This document shows positions 36,901 through 51,400 of a DNA stretch of 64,000 nt, piece after piece (position 1 is the first letter of the stretch; the number at the start of each line of letters is the position of its first letter). The notes below the pieces were generated by a model. It did no database searches, was not told where the DNA came from, and was given only the letters and a program-made list of their open reading frames with translations. A program made the position numbers and the translations under genes. Origin of the DNA: Xylaria sp. FL1777 (taxonomy: Eukaryota; Ascomycota; Sordariomycetes; Xylariales; Xylariaceae); NCBI GenBank assembly GCA_022578965.1, contig MU400531.1, positions 372,001-436,000 of the forward strand, in the 5' to 3' direction.

Positions 36901-39900
36901 CCTGGGCTATTTTTTTATATTTCGTACTGCTAATAAAGCAGCTATTTTTAGCGTACATTATATATTTGCTTAAATAAAAACAAGGTTTTTTTGTGTAAAT
37001 TGTTTTGTTTATTTTTTAACTTAACTAATTAATTATGCTTATATTTTAGTTATTACTAGTGTTTTTTCTACTTTATAGTTATTTACTTTATAAACTAAAC
37101 ATAAAAAGTATAGTAGTAATTTATTTTAGCTAATAATAACAAGAAATGTTTTAATATATAGCAGCTAAAACATATGTTATTTAATAGTAATAATAAATAG
37201 TTTAGTTTAGTAGTTTGCTATTTAATTAACATAAAACATAAGTTAACCGTAATATAATATATAGCTTTAATAGTAAAGTTTTAGTTATTAGTTAATTTAA
37301 GTATAATAATTATATAGCTATAAGCTTTAATGGTTTAATATAATGTATATGTAATAAATTTATATTTATAGAAGTTGTTTTAGTGCTAAGCATAATATAA
37401 TGCTTTACCTAAAAACAAAGCTTTTAGTTTTGCATTATTAATTGGTTAACTGTTATTTAGCTTTAAATAGCAGAACATAAAACGTAAAAAGTTAAGCGTT
37501 ATATTTGTTGCTTAAATATTAAGCAAACTATAATAGTTATAAATAAATGGCTAGTTTGCTATAATGCTAATTTTATATGTTGTTAATAGTTCTTAAAAGT
37601 TATTATTATTAAAAGAAAAGTTGTTATAAATCTTTAATAAATATGTAAGCCTAGCAAAATTTGTTAATTAAATATAAAAAAATAAAAACTAATAGTATTA
37701 TATAGTATATTATATAGCTATAATTATAAAACCTTGGAGTACTTTAGCTAAACTATTATTAATTATTAAATAGCGGCTAAAAGCAACAACTAATACATTA
37801 ATACAGTTTATATAAGTATTAATAACATATATAAGCTATTTTTTAAGTTAATAACTATTGCTAAAAAGCCTAAAGTAAATAAAAAAGCAGCGTAACATAA
37901 CAAATAAAATAATAATATAACTAAATCTTTATTAACTAAAATAAGTTGTTTTTAAAGAATAAAAAACATAAAAATATAATTTAAAACAGTATAATTATAA
38001 TAAAACTATATATAATCTTAATTTTCCTGTAAAAAGCAATATATTTAATAATTAATAAATAAAAGTTTGTTGTAATTAATAAAAGCAATATGTAGCAAGG
38101 CAAAAAAATTTAGTTTTATTTTATATACTTTATTATAAAAATGTATTATAAAAACATAAAACATTAAAACACTTTAGTAAAAATTAAACTAGTATAGCTA
38201 TTAATTAAACAAAAGTACTATAGCGTAAGCATTTCTAATGCTAGTAATACATAGTATATATTGCTTAAACTTAACAAAAAATATAAAATAAAAGCGTATT
38301 AGTTTTTAAAAAAATCAAAATAAATGTATTAAAAGCATTTTTAATAATTAAAAAAAAAAAAGAAAAAATGTTATATATACAGAAAACAAGCAGCTTTAAT
38401 TGCTTGTTTTTTTAAAACAAGATCTAATAATATTTTTTAGTATTATTAATACTTAAAACATAATAGCTATAAGTATTAATGCTAATATATATAGCTTAAA
38501 AGGTATATATTTATAAAAGCTTTTAGTAGCTAAATATAGCTTAGTTATATAGCTAAGCATTAAAATATTACTGCAATGTTTTTGCTTTTATAGTAAACTC
38601 TTTACAAACTATATTATTAAAAATAGCTATATTTTAATTATTAACTTTAATTAATTTTGTTTTGTTTAAATGCTAAATTCTTAATGTTTTAATTAATTAA
38701 GTATATTTAAAGGTAGTTATAAGATAAATATACTATATTTTTTTTTTATACTTAGAAAAAAGGTATAGTTCTTATAAGCTTTCTTGCTTTATTTTAATAT
38801 AAAAAGATACAAAAATTAGAATATTTATAAGCTTTTATAAATATATTATGCAATAAAACAATATAAAACAATATATTATTTTAAAAAAGAAAATAACTAA
38901 TAATGCTATAATAGCGCATTTTGTAGTGTTATGTTATATTTACTTAGCAATATATTTTAATTATAACATAAAAAACTAAAAGTTATATAGTAAGTTAAGC
39001 TAAGGCATTAACTTTTTATTTTTACTTAAGTAGCTTTTTTAATAAAATGTTAAGTTAGCTAAAGCCCAAAATAGCTGTTTAATATAACATTAGCTAATTA
39101 ATTTTAATTAACTAAATTTAACTACTTATATTAAAAGCAATAATTTACTACTTTGTTATAAATATAATTTATATTAAGTTAAACACATTTATTAATTAAA
39201 AAAAGTATAAATTAATAAGTTAGTAAATAAGTTAACTAATTAACTAACTAGCTAGCTAACTAGCTAATTAGCTAACTAAGCGCTTTAGTTTAAAATTTAG
39301 CTAAAACAGTAGTATTTGCAGCAGTAATTAATTAATATAAAAATAAAAGTGTTATACCTTTAGCAAAGTTTATAGCTATATATATTAAGTAAATTAGTTA
39401 ATTAAGTAGGTATAAGTTAGCTTATAAGGCTATTAGTGTTATTAAGTAACCGTATAGTTAAAAAAAGGTCCTAAAAATAACTTAAAATAACTTATATATT
39501 ATAAGCTATTTAAAAAAGCATAAGTACTTCTAAAATAGTATAAATTATATTGCATATAAAGTACTTTAGTTTTTAAGGAAATTTTAAACGTTTATAAAAT
39601 TTATAAAGTTTATATATTAATAGCACAACAAAAGCATAAAAGTATTACTGCTTAAAAACAAGATTTTTGGATTAAAAAATAAAAATACTTTAGGACTAGC
39701 ACTAATTATATTATGCGCTAAATATTTTAAAAGACTTAAAAAGGTATTAGTTTAAAAGGTTAAATAATTTAATAAAAATGTTTAGTTATAAAGTTATTAG
39801 AAATAAAAAAGCTAGCAAAAATATAATAAACTAATTATTTAATTTAAGCTATTTTATTAGAAGTATTGTTAAGTTATAATTAGTATATATTTAAAAGCAG

Positions 39901-40754
39901 TTTATACAAGTTAATACTATAAAAAAAATAAGTTTAATTTAGCAATAGTTTTGTAAAACTGTTTAGCTATTAAAAGTTTTAAAATAGCTTTATAAAAGTA
40001 TTTGGCTATTTTAGTTAGTAGTTAATTTATGCATAATATATATATTAACATATTTAATTTATATTTAAATAGTATAGCATATATACAAATATATATAGTT
40101 AAAAAGGTTGTTTAAAAATAAATAAAAAAAAAAATTATTAATAAAGCTATAACTTACTTAAGTAAAGATTTTTTAAGCATTATTAAAGTTAAAAAATAGA
40201 ATGCAATTTATATAAAAGTGTATTAATTGCAAAAGTAGCTAATAAAGCTATATATAGCTAAAGTGCTAATTATATAAATATTAAAAAAAATGCTTGTTTG
40301 CTTACTTTTGCTAATTTTACTTATTTTAATAACTAACTTTATTATTATTATTACTATTATTACTTTAGCTTATGCTTACTTTAGTATGTTTATAGATTTA
40401 ATTTATAGCTAAAAATAGCTGCTAACTTGTTATAGTTATTTAAAAATCTACTTTGCTTTAGCTACTATATTTTCTGTAGTACGTATTTTTGTTTAGCTTA
40501 GTTTAAGTATATATACTAATTAATATTTAGTTTTTATATATTATAAACTGCTTGTTGTAATGCTTTTTAGCAATAATACTAATTTTAAAAATAAAAGTAA
40601 ATAACTTAGTGCAATAAAGTTATATTTAGTTAATATTTATAAAATATATGTTTACTAAGCATACTAAAATCTTAAAGCCGTGCTATTATTGTATTAGCTA
40701 TATTACAATAGTATATAATATTTTTTTTATTGCTAGCTTTTTATTATTAATTAT
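33904..40754. other. AT-rich stretch without identified element
   Basis: A few islands keep C and G (34063-34071, 36901-36907) but no domain was recognised in spot translations. Part of the plus strand near 36.4-36.7 kb reads protein-like (KQVLLAIKNINSVIKKINSI) without identification. Confidence 0.4.
39230..39285. repeat. GTTAACTAGCTAATTAG-type self-complementary repeat
   Basis: Alternating TAACTAG/CTAGCTAA units form a 55-bp largely palindromic stretch. Confidence 0.6.
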
Positions 40755-41060
40755 TAAAGTAAAGTAAAGTAGCTAAACAGGCTAATTAGCTAATTAAAGT
40801 AGGTTTAAGCTAAGTTATATAATAAAAATAAAGAAATAAGTATTGCGCTAAATTTTAAAGCATAAACTTAAACATTATAAACAACATAATAAAAATTAGT
40901 TATAATTGCTTTATTTATATTGTTATATAGCTTTTTTATTAATCGTTTTATTTCTTAATTTATATATAGCTTAATTGCTTAAATGCATAAGTTATAACTT
41001 ATTTTTTTGCAATTGAAGTATTATAGTAAATTTAGCGTAATTATACTGCTATAATCTTTT
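40755..41060 (+). repeat. 300-bp dispersed repeat, copy A
   Basis: Starts TAAAGTAAAGTAAAGTAGC and ends near TTATACTGCT. It shares its full length with copy B (58193, same strand) and copy C (48117-48428, opposite strand). Common anchors are GCATAAACTTAAACATTA and AGTTATAACTTAT. Ends show a weak terminal inverted match (AAAGTAG against AAAGCAG). Confidence 0.85.
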
Positions 41061-42059
41061 ATTTACAACAAATAATAATATAAAACTTATAAGCAAACAA
41101 TTTATTATTATTAACTTATATGTTTAATTTATTTATTAATTAATTGCTATAATCTTTATATATAAGTTATAATATATTATATTTAGCTGCTTTAGCTAGC
41201 AATAAGCAAGATTTACTTAATATAAGCGGTTTAACTATAATTAGTAATAAGCATTTAAGCTAGCAGCTTTTAATTAATAAAGCTTAAAATAAACGTATAA
41301 AAATGTTAAACTGTTTTTTTTAGCTTAGCTTGCAAAGCGTTTTTATTTTTTTTAGCAAAACAGCAATTAAATGTTAAAAAGCTAATATAATCCTTAAGAT
41401 AACATAGCTAAAAAACTTATTGCTAAAAACCTTTAAAAAGCCAAAAAGAGAAAATTTTTATTAAAAAACTAATGCTTTTTAAAAAAAAAAACACGATTAC
41501 TTTTATATAAACAAAAAAAATAAAAAACAAGCTTAAAAAAAAATAAGTATTGCTAAAACTTCTAAAAGTTATAATATAAGCAAATTTAACGCTTATTTAT
41601 ACTAAATAAATTTAAGCTTATGCGTTAATATAAAAAATAATTAATAATTAAAAATATACTTTGTTTTTTAAGCTAATATTATTCTTTATTAAAAAATAAA
41701 AAGCAAGGTTTTTTAGTTGTAAGCTAGCTATTGTTTAAAAACTTTGCGTAAAACGTAACTATTGCTTTTTTATAGCACTTATTTTTAAATAAGCAAGCTT
41801 TAAAAAAAAAAAAAAAGCATGCTACTTTTATAAGTAAAAAAGCTATAAAAAAATAAAGCTTACTTAATAAAACTAAAGTAATAAAGTTTTTTAAAAAGTT
41901 ATATAATAACTTAAATAAAATATTGTATAAAAATCTTTATAAAACATTAAACATTTAAATAAATAGAAAATCTAAGCTAATTTTTACTTTAAAAGAACAA
42001 AAAAAGCACGCAAAGCATAAAAAAAAGTTGATTATTTATATAATTATAACTTTAATAAA
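41061..42059. other. AT-rich stretch between inverted repeat A and the long frame
   Basis: Plus strand A-rich. The start of the long frame may lie here; no motif seen. Confidence 0.4.
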
Positions 42060-45000
42060 CCTTTATATACTACTATTAATACTGCTAGGTTAGCTATTAA
42101 TATAACTATACTAGCTGCTAAAAAAGTTATTATTAAAAAGCAGCAAGTAAAACTAGCTTAATATTTTGCTTATAATTAAAACATAAATAATATTACTAAG
42201 CAAATATAACAGCTAAAATTAAAACAAAAAAATGTAGCGATTATAAAGAAAAAACTAAAAAAAATGCTAAAAAAACTGCAGAATTAGTATGTTTAGCTTA
42301 TTAATTAAAAACTATAAGCACTGCAATATTATAAAATTAATATAAACCTGTTAAAAAAGCAAATGTTTAGCATTAATGCTATAACTTTTAAGTATTTATA
42401 AAAAGGTAAATATAATTTTAAAAAACAAAAACAAAGTAAATAATCGTTTAATTTTTTATAACAAATAAAATTAAACAATCTTTATTTAGTAAAAGCAATT
42501 ATTTATTAAAGATATAATATAAATAATTATTACGTTTATAAGTGTAGCTTTACTTACGAATTAAAACAAAAAAACATTATATATTAAAACTTTAAATAGT
42601 GTTTAAAAAAGCTAAAATTTTCTGCAAGCTTTAAGTATATAAAAGTTCCTTTAGAAGTTATAAAAATCGGCAAAAATAAAAAAAAAATACTTAATGCCGC
42701 AATAAAATAAATATATAACTTTGTTTTAAGCAATAATAAGCTGCTAAAGCAAAAAGCTTATTATTAACTTTAAAAAAAAGACTTTATTTTAAATAATAAA
42801 GATTTAAATGCTAAAATAAAAAGCAAACAAAAAAAACCAAAAAATAAAAAACTTTATTAGCTAAAAAACAAGCAGCTAGCTTAATTTTTAAGTAGAAAAT
42901 CTAACAATTAAACTTTTATACTTTATAAAATAAAATTAACAAAAGCTTATAATATTAAAAAAAACAACTTAATAAATAATAAGCTAAATAATAGCTTTAT
43001 TATAACTAATTAAAACTTTATATAAAGCATTTTTTATAATGTAAACAGCACTAAAATCTTATAAAGTTATATACTAAGCAAAAAAATTAGCGTAAATATG
43101 TTTTAAACTAATTGTTATAAACTTTTATTAAAAAAAGCTGCTTTTTATTAAACAAAAGATAAAAAAAAACCTAAAAAGCTAAAAAAAAAGCTCTTTATAA
43201 GTTAAACAATTAAAAAGGTTTATTTAAATAATAACAAATTTTTTATTTAATTTAACACTAAAAATACATAAATAAATAACAATTTTTTTAAGCAAAATAC
43301 TTTATTAAAAATAAAAAGTTCTAATTATTAAAGACCTTAAGAAATACAAAAAGCAAAGCTTATAAAAAGAAATTTAAAATTTAAAAAAATATAAGCTAAA
43401 AAGTTTAAGGACTTTTTAAACAAAAAAACAAATGTTACTTTTAAAGATTTTATAATAAAAGTTCTAAAGTACTCTAGTGTTTTTATTTAAACAATTGCTT
43501 AAACAGAAGCTAAATTATATTTTAAAGCAACAAAAGTTCTTAAGCTAATGCTAAAAATAATACTACTGCTTTTAAATAACTTTAGCAAAAGTCTAAATTA
43601 ATAAATTAAGCTAAATATGCTATAGCTTATTTTAAAAAAAAAAAGTAATAAGTTAAAATATAAAGCTTAACTAAAAACTTTGTTATATAAAATCTTAACT
43701 TAAATAAACATAAAAAATGCTTTTTTTTATAAAAGCATAAATTTTTTAGAAAAAAATATAAAATTTTAATAAATAGCAGCTAAAAAAGCATAAGTAAGTT
43801 TTTAGCTAGTATTATAGTTAGCTAATTAACTTAATAAACAAAAATCGCTAAATAACACTTATAAAACTAGCTTTTTGTTAAATTATCTAGTAGCGCAAAT
43901 TAATAATAAAATAAATTATAACGGTTTTATTATATATATTTATATGTTTTAACTTAGCTTTATAACTGCTTTTTTAAAAAAGCATTGCTGCAAAATAATA
44001 AAAGTTGTTTGCAATTAAAACTAATAAAATAATTAAGTAATATTGTTTTTTGCTTATATTGCTTTAGACTTTTAAACGTTAAAAAACAAGTTAAAGTTTA
44101 ACGAAATGCTTTTAAGAATTTTAAACTAATATAATACTATATATTTATTATTTAGAAATAACTTAAAAAAATAAAAGTTGCTAATTGTTATACTTTTGTT
44201 GCTTTTTAAAAAAGTAGTATTTTTAACTAAACTTTAACTTAGTGCTAATTTTATGTTAGTAATGCTAAAAGAAGTAAATAAGCTTAAAAAGCTAACGCAA
44301 TTAGCATTAATAATTTTACGAAGCGTAAGCTAAAGCTTTAATTCTTTTAAAGTAGAAATTTATAAAAAATATAACAATTATGCTAATAGTAGCAGCTTAA
44401 ATTTATTTAAAAAAACATTAAAGTATAAATTTTATAATAAAAAAAACTTAAGTTTAATAAATTATTTTAACTAAAAATATATAAGCTTTTTAAATTTATG
44501 TTTTATAATAGCTTTACTAATAAAACTGCGAAGTATTTTAGCTATATTTTTAAGCGTTACAAAGCTAAAAAAATCTATATAACTTTGCTTAAAGCTTATT
44601 ATAAAAATAAAAAACAAAATCCGTAAAGGTAATATTACTAGAATTATTAACTTTAAGGCATAATTTAGCATTATTATGAACTTTTTTATTAATAAAAATA
44701 ACTTTGCTACTTAAAATACTAATATAACCTAGAAAAAATTTAACTAAACTAGCAATTTTATTAAATGTATTAAATGCTTTAAAACTACTATTTAAATAAG
44801 TAAAAAATTGTTACTTTTTTTGCTATATATAATTAGCAAAAAACAAGCTATTTATTTTTTGTTACTAAAAATAAACTTTATTATAAAATTTTAAATAAGT
44901 TTATACTTTTAAGGCCTTTATATAATAGCTAGCATAATATTAAAAATAAGCTAGATTATTATACTAGTAATAAACTACATTAAAAGCCCGAACTTAAAAA

Positions 45001-46000
45001 CCTAAAAACATTAGCAATTAAAAAACTAATATATATTTGCTAAACTACTAGCTTAGCAAAAAAGCTACATAAAGCATAAAAGTTTTAAACTTTAAATAAA
45101 AAATCTAACAATTAGCAAAAAGCAACAAAAGAAAAATTAAAAATATGCAATTTAAAAAAATATACAAGTATAGACTTTTAAAAGAATTAAAACCTATATA
45201 ATGCTATAACGTTAGCAGTTTTTTTAACTTTTTTTATATAAAAAAATATTAAATTTCTTAAGAACTTAAAAATATAAAATAATAAAAAGGTTTGCGCTGC
45301 TTTTAATAATAATTAATTACTTAAAATATTTTTAGTTGCAATAAAAAAAACATTAAAGCAAAAAAACGCTAAAAAATTAACAATCGTAAAAACTAAAAAT
45401 CTTGCATATAAATTAAGCAACAAAAATAACTTAATTATAGCTTTAATTTAAACATTATTAATTTTTTAAGCCTTTAAAACTAACAAATTAATAAAAAATA
45501 AAACAATAATTTTAAACATAATATATAAAATAAAAAATAAAAAGATTTATTTTAAAAATAATATGCTATTTAATAGTATTGTTTTATTTAGATCTTATAA
45601 GTAAAAAAAGCAAGCTTTAAAAAAAGCAAGCCATTATTTAGAAAATTTTATGCTATTTTAACAAAATAGCATTTATTAAAACATATATTTACGTTTTAGC
45701 ACTACTTTTAAAAGCACTTAATTAACTGCCGAATAATTAGCTGCTTTTTTAAAAAAGCTTTATGCAACTAACTTTATTTAGCAAAAAGTAGCATTGTTAA
45801 CTAAAATATAATATTGCAAAAAAATAGCACTTTTTTAGAACTTTTTTAAAATAGGAAAAATTTATAATAAAATCTTTCTTTTTTATAAAATTAAAACAGT
45901 TTTTTATAAAGCATAGCAAATTTGCAGTATTTTAATTTTTAAACCTTTAAAAAATATTACTATAAAAGTTTTAAAAATTTAACTTAAGCATAACATTTTT
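42060..46000 (+). pseudogene. Unidentified long protein frame (about 1,300 codons) with RIP-type stops
   Basis: One plus-strand frame (codon starts at positions divisible by 3) reads as protein at every point I checked from 42.06 to about 46.0 kb. An N-terminal segment of about 42.18-42.36 kb is charged and heptad-like (QLKLKQKNVAIIKKKLKK), as in a coiled coil. Then come KFSASFKYIKVPLEVIKIGK (42.62-42.68 kb), VTFKDFIIKVLKYSSVF (about 43.43 kb), a Q-rich set of stops consistent with CAA to TAA, and a Lys-rich region near 45.06-45.15 kb. Stops are TAA or TAG. It is not a reverse transcriptase by any motif I can see, and I do not recognise it as any transposase family. Its place inside inverted repeats A and C suggests a transposase. 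Confidence 0.6.
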
Positions 46001-48116
46001 AAGAAAGCTTATAGTTTATATAAATATTTACTAATAAAAAAGCAAGCTATAGTTCTAGCTATAAAATATATATACTTAAGTTTAAAAAACAAAAGCGCTA
46101 ATATTTATAAAAAAGTTCAAAAAGCATTTTTATACATTAAATTAATGCTTATTTTTAAAACTTTAGTTAGCTAAAGCAAAACAGTGCTTTACTTTTAGCA
46201 TTTAACCTAGAACTAGCTTTTATTTCTTTAACGTAAAAGTGCATTTAGCTTTTGCAACTAGATCTTATATTTTTTATTTTATAAGTTATAATATAATAGC
46301 TTTTATTGTATTATAGATTTCTAATAGCGTTATAACTATAAAAGTAGCTTTTATAAGCAATTCAAGTTTTAATTAATATTTACTATTTACTTAAGTACTT
46401 ATTATATATTAATAATATTTAAGTACTTTAATAACTTTTATTATTATATAATGTTATATTAAATACTGTTTATTTATATATATATATATACATTTGTTTG
46501 TTTTACTTTGTTTTAACGATTTTGTTTATTATAATAACTATTTACTACGCTAAGATTTTTTGTTTTTTAGATATTTAAGCTGCTTACTAATGCTTAAGTT
46601 ATTAAACTATTTGTTATAATTAAAATGCTTTAGCTATTTAAATTCTTTGCACTATATTAAACAAAATTTAAAAAATCTTAATTGCTAAATTTACTAAGTA
46701 AATAGAACTTATATACTATAAATTATAAATGTAGTTAAAGCTAACTATTATATATATAAAATACAAGTATTTATAAAAGTTCTTTAAGATTATTTTATAA
46801 GTATAAAGCTTTAAACTATAAACAAAGTTTTTAAAAGCTATAATATTTATATTAATTATATAGCGCTGCTTGCTAAAAATACTAATGCTTTTAAGTTAGT
46901 TAATATATAATAAACTTAAAATAACTTTTGTTAAAAAGCAGTAAATATTATTGCTGCTTTAAAATCTTATAAAGTAAGCTAAAAAAGTATTTTTAGTTGT
47001 TTATTTACTGCTGCTTATATTTAACAACAAGCTTTACATACTTTTTTATAACATAATTCGTAATATATTTAAAGCTTTAAAATTAATAATTACGTTTATT
47101 GCATTGTAATTATAGTAAAGGGTTTATAATAAACTTAGTTAGCTAAATTAATAATAGCAGTGCTATATTATAAATGGATTAAAAAATTAACAGAAAATGT
47201 AGCATTAGTATTAATACTTATGTTTACAGTTTAAATAAAAAAAAGCAAAGCATTTTTATAATTTGTACGTTAATGTTAGCTTTATTTTTATTAATTTATT
47301 TTATAGCTGCAAATTATATATTATAGCTGCTTTAATTACACTATGTAAAACTTGTTGTTTTATGCTTAAATTTCCAAAATAATCCTACTTAAAATTAATA
47401 AAAAAAATATAATACTTTTTGCTAATATATATGCAATATTTAAAGCATATTTATTAACATAAAAAATATTTAAACAAAAGTTATTAATATGCTAATATAA
47501 ATAGCTAAAAGAAATAATCTAGCTTTTTATAAACTAGTGCACTATATATAATAGCGCCTGCAGCAAATCAAAAAAGCAAATAAAATTTTAACTAAAATAC
47601 TAATTATTATAGTAACCTAAAAAAAAAAACACATATAAAATAACTAAATAAGTTTTAAATATAAAAAAGCTTAATTATTATAATATAGCTAAAAAATTAA
47701 TTAATTTATAGTTAGCTATATTAGTATAATAATAGTAAGCCTTAAATATAAAGCAATAATAAGCTAGGCTTTTTATTAAACTAAAAAAAGTTTATTATAA
47801 CTATTAAGCAAAACTTAAATATTTATTATAAAGCAAACTGCTAGTTATAAACTTTAAAAAGCTGCTTATTATAAAATATTAACTATAGCTTTTTAAGTAA
47901 AGCATAATATAATAAAGCACTAAAAGTAGCAGCATTAAATTTTAAACATAAAACTACAAAAGCAAAAAAATAATATATTTAATTAAAAAGTAAAGCAATT
48001 ATAAAATTTATTGTGTACTAAACATTATAACTTTACTATAATGCTAAATTACTAAATATATAATAAATTTCCTTTTTAAAAACTTTATAACTATTTTTTT
48101 TTTAGCTTATTTACTA
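46001..48116. other. AT-rich stretch between the long frame and inverted repeat C
   Basis: Contains a short TA run (46471-46489). No protein recognised. Confidence 0.4.
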
Positions 48117-48428
48117 AAATAAAGCAGTATAATCGCGCTAAATTTACTATAATACTTTAATTGCAAGAAGATAAGTTATAACTTATATATTTAAACAATT
48201 AAGCTATATATAAATTAAAAAATAAAACAATTAATAAAAAGGCTATTTAATAATATAAATAAAGTAACTATAGCTAATTTTTATTATGTTATTTATAATG
48301 TTTAAGTTTATGCTTTTAAATTTAACGCAATACTTATATTTTTATTTTTATTATATGATTTAGCTTAAACTTATTTTAATTAGTTAGTTAGCTTGTTTAG
48401 CTACTTTATTTTATTTTAATTTTTTTTT
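48117..48428 (-). repeat. 300-bp dispersed repeat, copy C (inverted)
   Basis: Reverse complement of copies A and B over the full length, from AAAGCAGTATAATCGCGC to CTACTTTATTTTATTTTA. Its own two ends match as AAAATAAAGYAG, the best view of a short terminal inverted repeat in this family. Confidence 0.85.
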
Positions 48429-51400
48429 ATTAAAATATAGCTGCTTTTAGTTTATTTTAATACTTATAATTATAAAGTTCTTTTTATTATTAACGTTTTT
48501 TAAATAAAGTTAATATTATTTTTTCTTGTTTATTTAGTTTTATAAGTTCTTTTTTATTTTTTTTATTATATTTAAAGGTAATTTAAGTTTTAATGCTTGC
48601 GAAAGTATTTTAGCTTTATTAAAACTAGTTTTAGCCTTTTTATATATTTAAATATATAAGCAAAAGCTTTTAAAAATACTTAATGTCTCTTTTAAAAAAG
48701 TGCTTATAAAAAATTTATACTTTTTTTTTTTTAAACTATTAAGCTTAGCTAAGTTTTATACTTAGCTTATTATACTTAAAAGAAAGAATATTTATAAGTA
48801 TATTTATAGCAAAGTAATTTTATACTTTTAAAACGTTCTTATATTACTTATAATAGAACTTCTTTAGTATAAGCGTTAGTTTTTTTCGCTAGAAATTCTT
48901 TTTGCGCTTTAAAGTAAAAAGTATTAAAAAAATAAAACAATTAATATTTAGCTTTTTTTTTAGCGTTTTGCTTTTATTTTTTGCATTTCTAGTGCTTAAT
49001 AAAATAAAAGCTATTTTTTTAGATTTAAAAAAAGTTATATTTAATACTTATAAAAGTTTATAAAGCTTAACGCTTATTAAAAGCAATAAGCATAAATTTC
49101 TTAATAATTTAAAGCTAAAGTGCTTTTTAAAGCTTTTTTTTATAAAAATAATAAGCTATATGTAACTTTTTTAATTATTAATGCCTTTTTTTAGAAACTA
49201 GTTTATTAAATTGCAAAACATGCAATATAAATATAAAAGCCTAAAAAATTTGCACATATAAGTATTGCGCTAAAAAAAGCAAAAAAGTATAAAATAGCTT
49301 AAAATAACCTTTATATTAAAGTGCTTTATTGCTTAATATTTTTGTAATTTTTAAAAAACTTGTTTGTTGTTTTTATTAGTAGCATGCTTAAAGTTTAAAA
49401 TATATGCTACTTTTAAAACAGTATTAACAAAAATAATAATCTAATAATTGTTTAAGCAATATTTTATTATAAAATATCTTATTTAAGAAGTTTTAGCAAT
49501 TATTATAGCTTATTTTGTATTTTATTAGTTTATAAAAAGATTTTTTATAAACTAGCTATACTTAAGCTTAATACTTATTTTTGGAGTTTTGCTTTTTTTA
49601 TTTATATATAGCTAAAGCAACATATTTAATAAAGCTTTTAATTTGCGCTTATTTAGCTATTTTTTAGCGTTTAGCTTTATAAAAACGTTTGTAATATAAA
49701 TAGCTTTAAACTTTTATAATATTATGTTTATTTTATAAAAGTCTTTGTAGCAGCTAAAAACAATAAAACTTCTTTAGTAATTTAAATACTTTTATTTATA
49801 TTAGTAAGTTCTTTTAATAGCTATTTGTTGCTTTAGAAAAAAGGTTTTTAGCTATTATTGCTTATTATTTTTATATATTGTTTTTAAAACTTTACTTAGC
49901 AAAAAACAATAAACTGGTTTTTGTTTATTGTAAAGCTTAAGCTTATTAAAATGTTTAAAGTTATTATTTTTTTAATAATTATTTAAAGCTTTTTTTAGTA
50001 GTAGCTTTTTTAAAGCTTTTATAAATATTAATTATAGAATGTTTAGCTTTTATGTTATAAGTTTTCATTTTTTATATAGTTTTAACTTTATTGCTAAAAC
50101 TATTAAAGATTTTATAAATGTAACGTTAAACTTATTAAAGTGCAAGTTATTATTATTATAATAATTTTTAATTATAAATAAAAACTATATTAGTATTGCA
50201 GAACTTTTTATAACTATAAACCTAGATATTTAGCTTGTAGTTTATAGAAATTTTTCCGGAAATCCTTTTGTTAGTTTAAGTATATAAAGTAGCGTTTTAT
50301 TTACGTTTATTAAGCGATCTTATGTAATAAAGTATACTAAATGAACTTTTCTTTAGAAAGTAATTATTTTTTTATTATATATTAGATTAAAAAAGTAAAT
50401 ATTTCTTTTTAAGATTACGTATATTATAAACTACTAATATTTTAACGTTTTTTTATTATAATATTTTTTATATATTATAAATATTAATTTTTTTTGTATT
50501 TATTAAACTAAGTTTAAAAAAAAGTTCTAGCAAGCTTTGCTATTTTTAAAAAACAAATAATTAAAGCAGTTTTTTAGTACTATTTTTTTGCTTTTTTTTA
50601 AGTTTCTAAAAAACAAGCACTTTATAAAAGTTACTTTTTTTTTAGTAAAAAAAAACTTTAAAACGGATTTTAAAAAAACGTTAACTAAAGAAAGCAATAC
50701 GTTTTTTAGCTAAATATTTTTTGCATTTGGCCTATTAATTTATAAAAAAGGCATGCAAGCTAAATATTTTTTATATTTTAAGCTATTAATAAATACTAGC
50801 TTTTTTTTAAAGCTGTTTTTAAAAAGCCTTTAGTTTTTAAAGAAAAGCTTTTTATAGCTAGTTATAAAGTTTGCATATATATACTTGTTTTTTCTTCTTT
50901 TTTTTTTATTTTTTGTTTTGCTATTTATTATGCTTAAAGTTTATACCTTTTAGCATAAAGTAGCAGCTTACTAATGCTTTTAAAAAAAAATAATGCTATT
51001 TTTAGCTAATTTATAATACTAATAACTTTTTTAAAAATAAAAAATATAATAATTAAAAGCATATATATATAATAAAAGCAATTTTTATTAATGTTTAAGC
51101 GTATATATATATTTGTTATATTCTGTAGTTAAATAAAAAGTGCAAGCAGATTAAAAAACCTAATATAAGTTAAAAATATAAAAGCAAATAGTATTATATA
51201 CTTAAGTAAAAAGTATAAAGTATAAGTATTAAAGTTAGTACTATTTGTTATATATAGTTTAATATTTTTAATTGCTAATTTAAATTATTATTTTTTAATA
51301 ATTATAAGATCTTTTAAATATAAATGCTAAAAGCATTTGTATAAAATGCAAAAAGTTAAAATTTGTTAAATAAGTAAAATAGTAAAGTTAAATGTAAATA

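Larger units (their letters stand above)
40755..48428 (+). mobile_element. Putative 7.7-kb element bounded by 300-bp inverted repeats
   Basis: Copies A (plus) and C (minus) of the 300-bp repeat face each other and enclose a single long plus-strand reading frame, the layout of a DNA transposon with long terminal inverted repeats. I could not find a convincing target duplication outside the repeats (AATTATT on the left, AATTTTT on the right). Copies A and C may instead be independent insertions of a MITE or solo LTR. Confidence 0.4.

Noticed and set aside
44471..44671. 66-codon minus-strand frame
   Set aside because: The plus strand at the same place belongs to the long frame followed from 42.06 to 46.0 kb, so this is its shadow.
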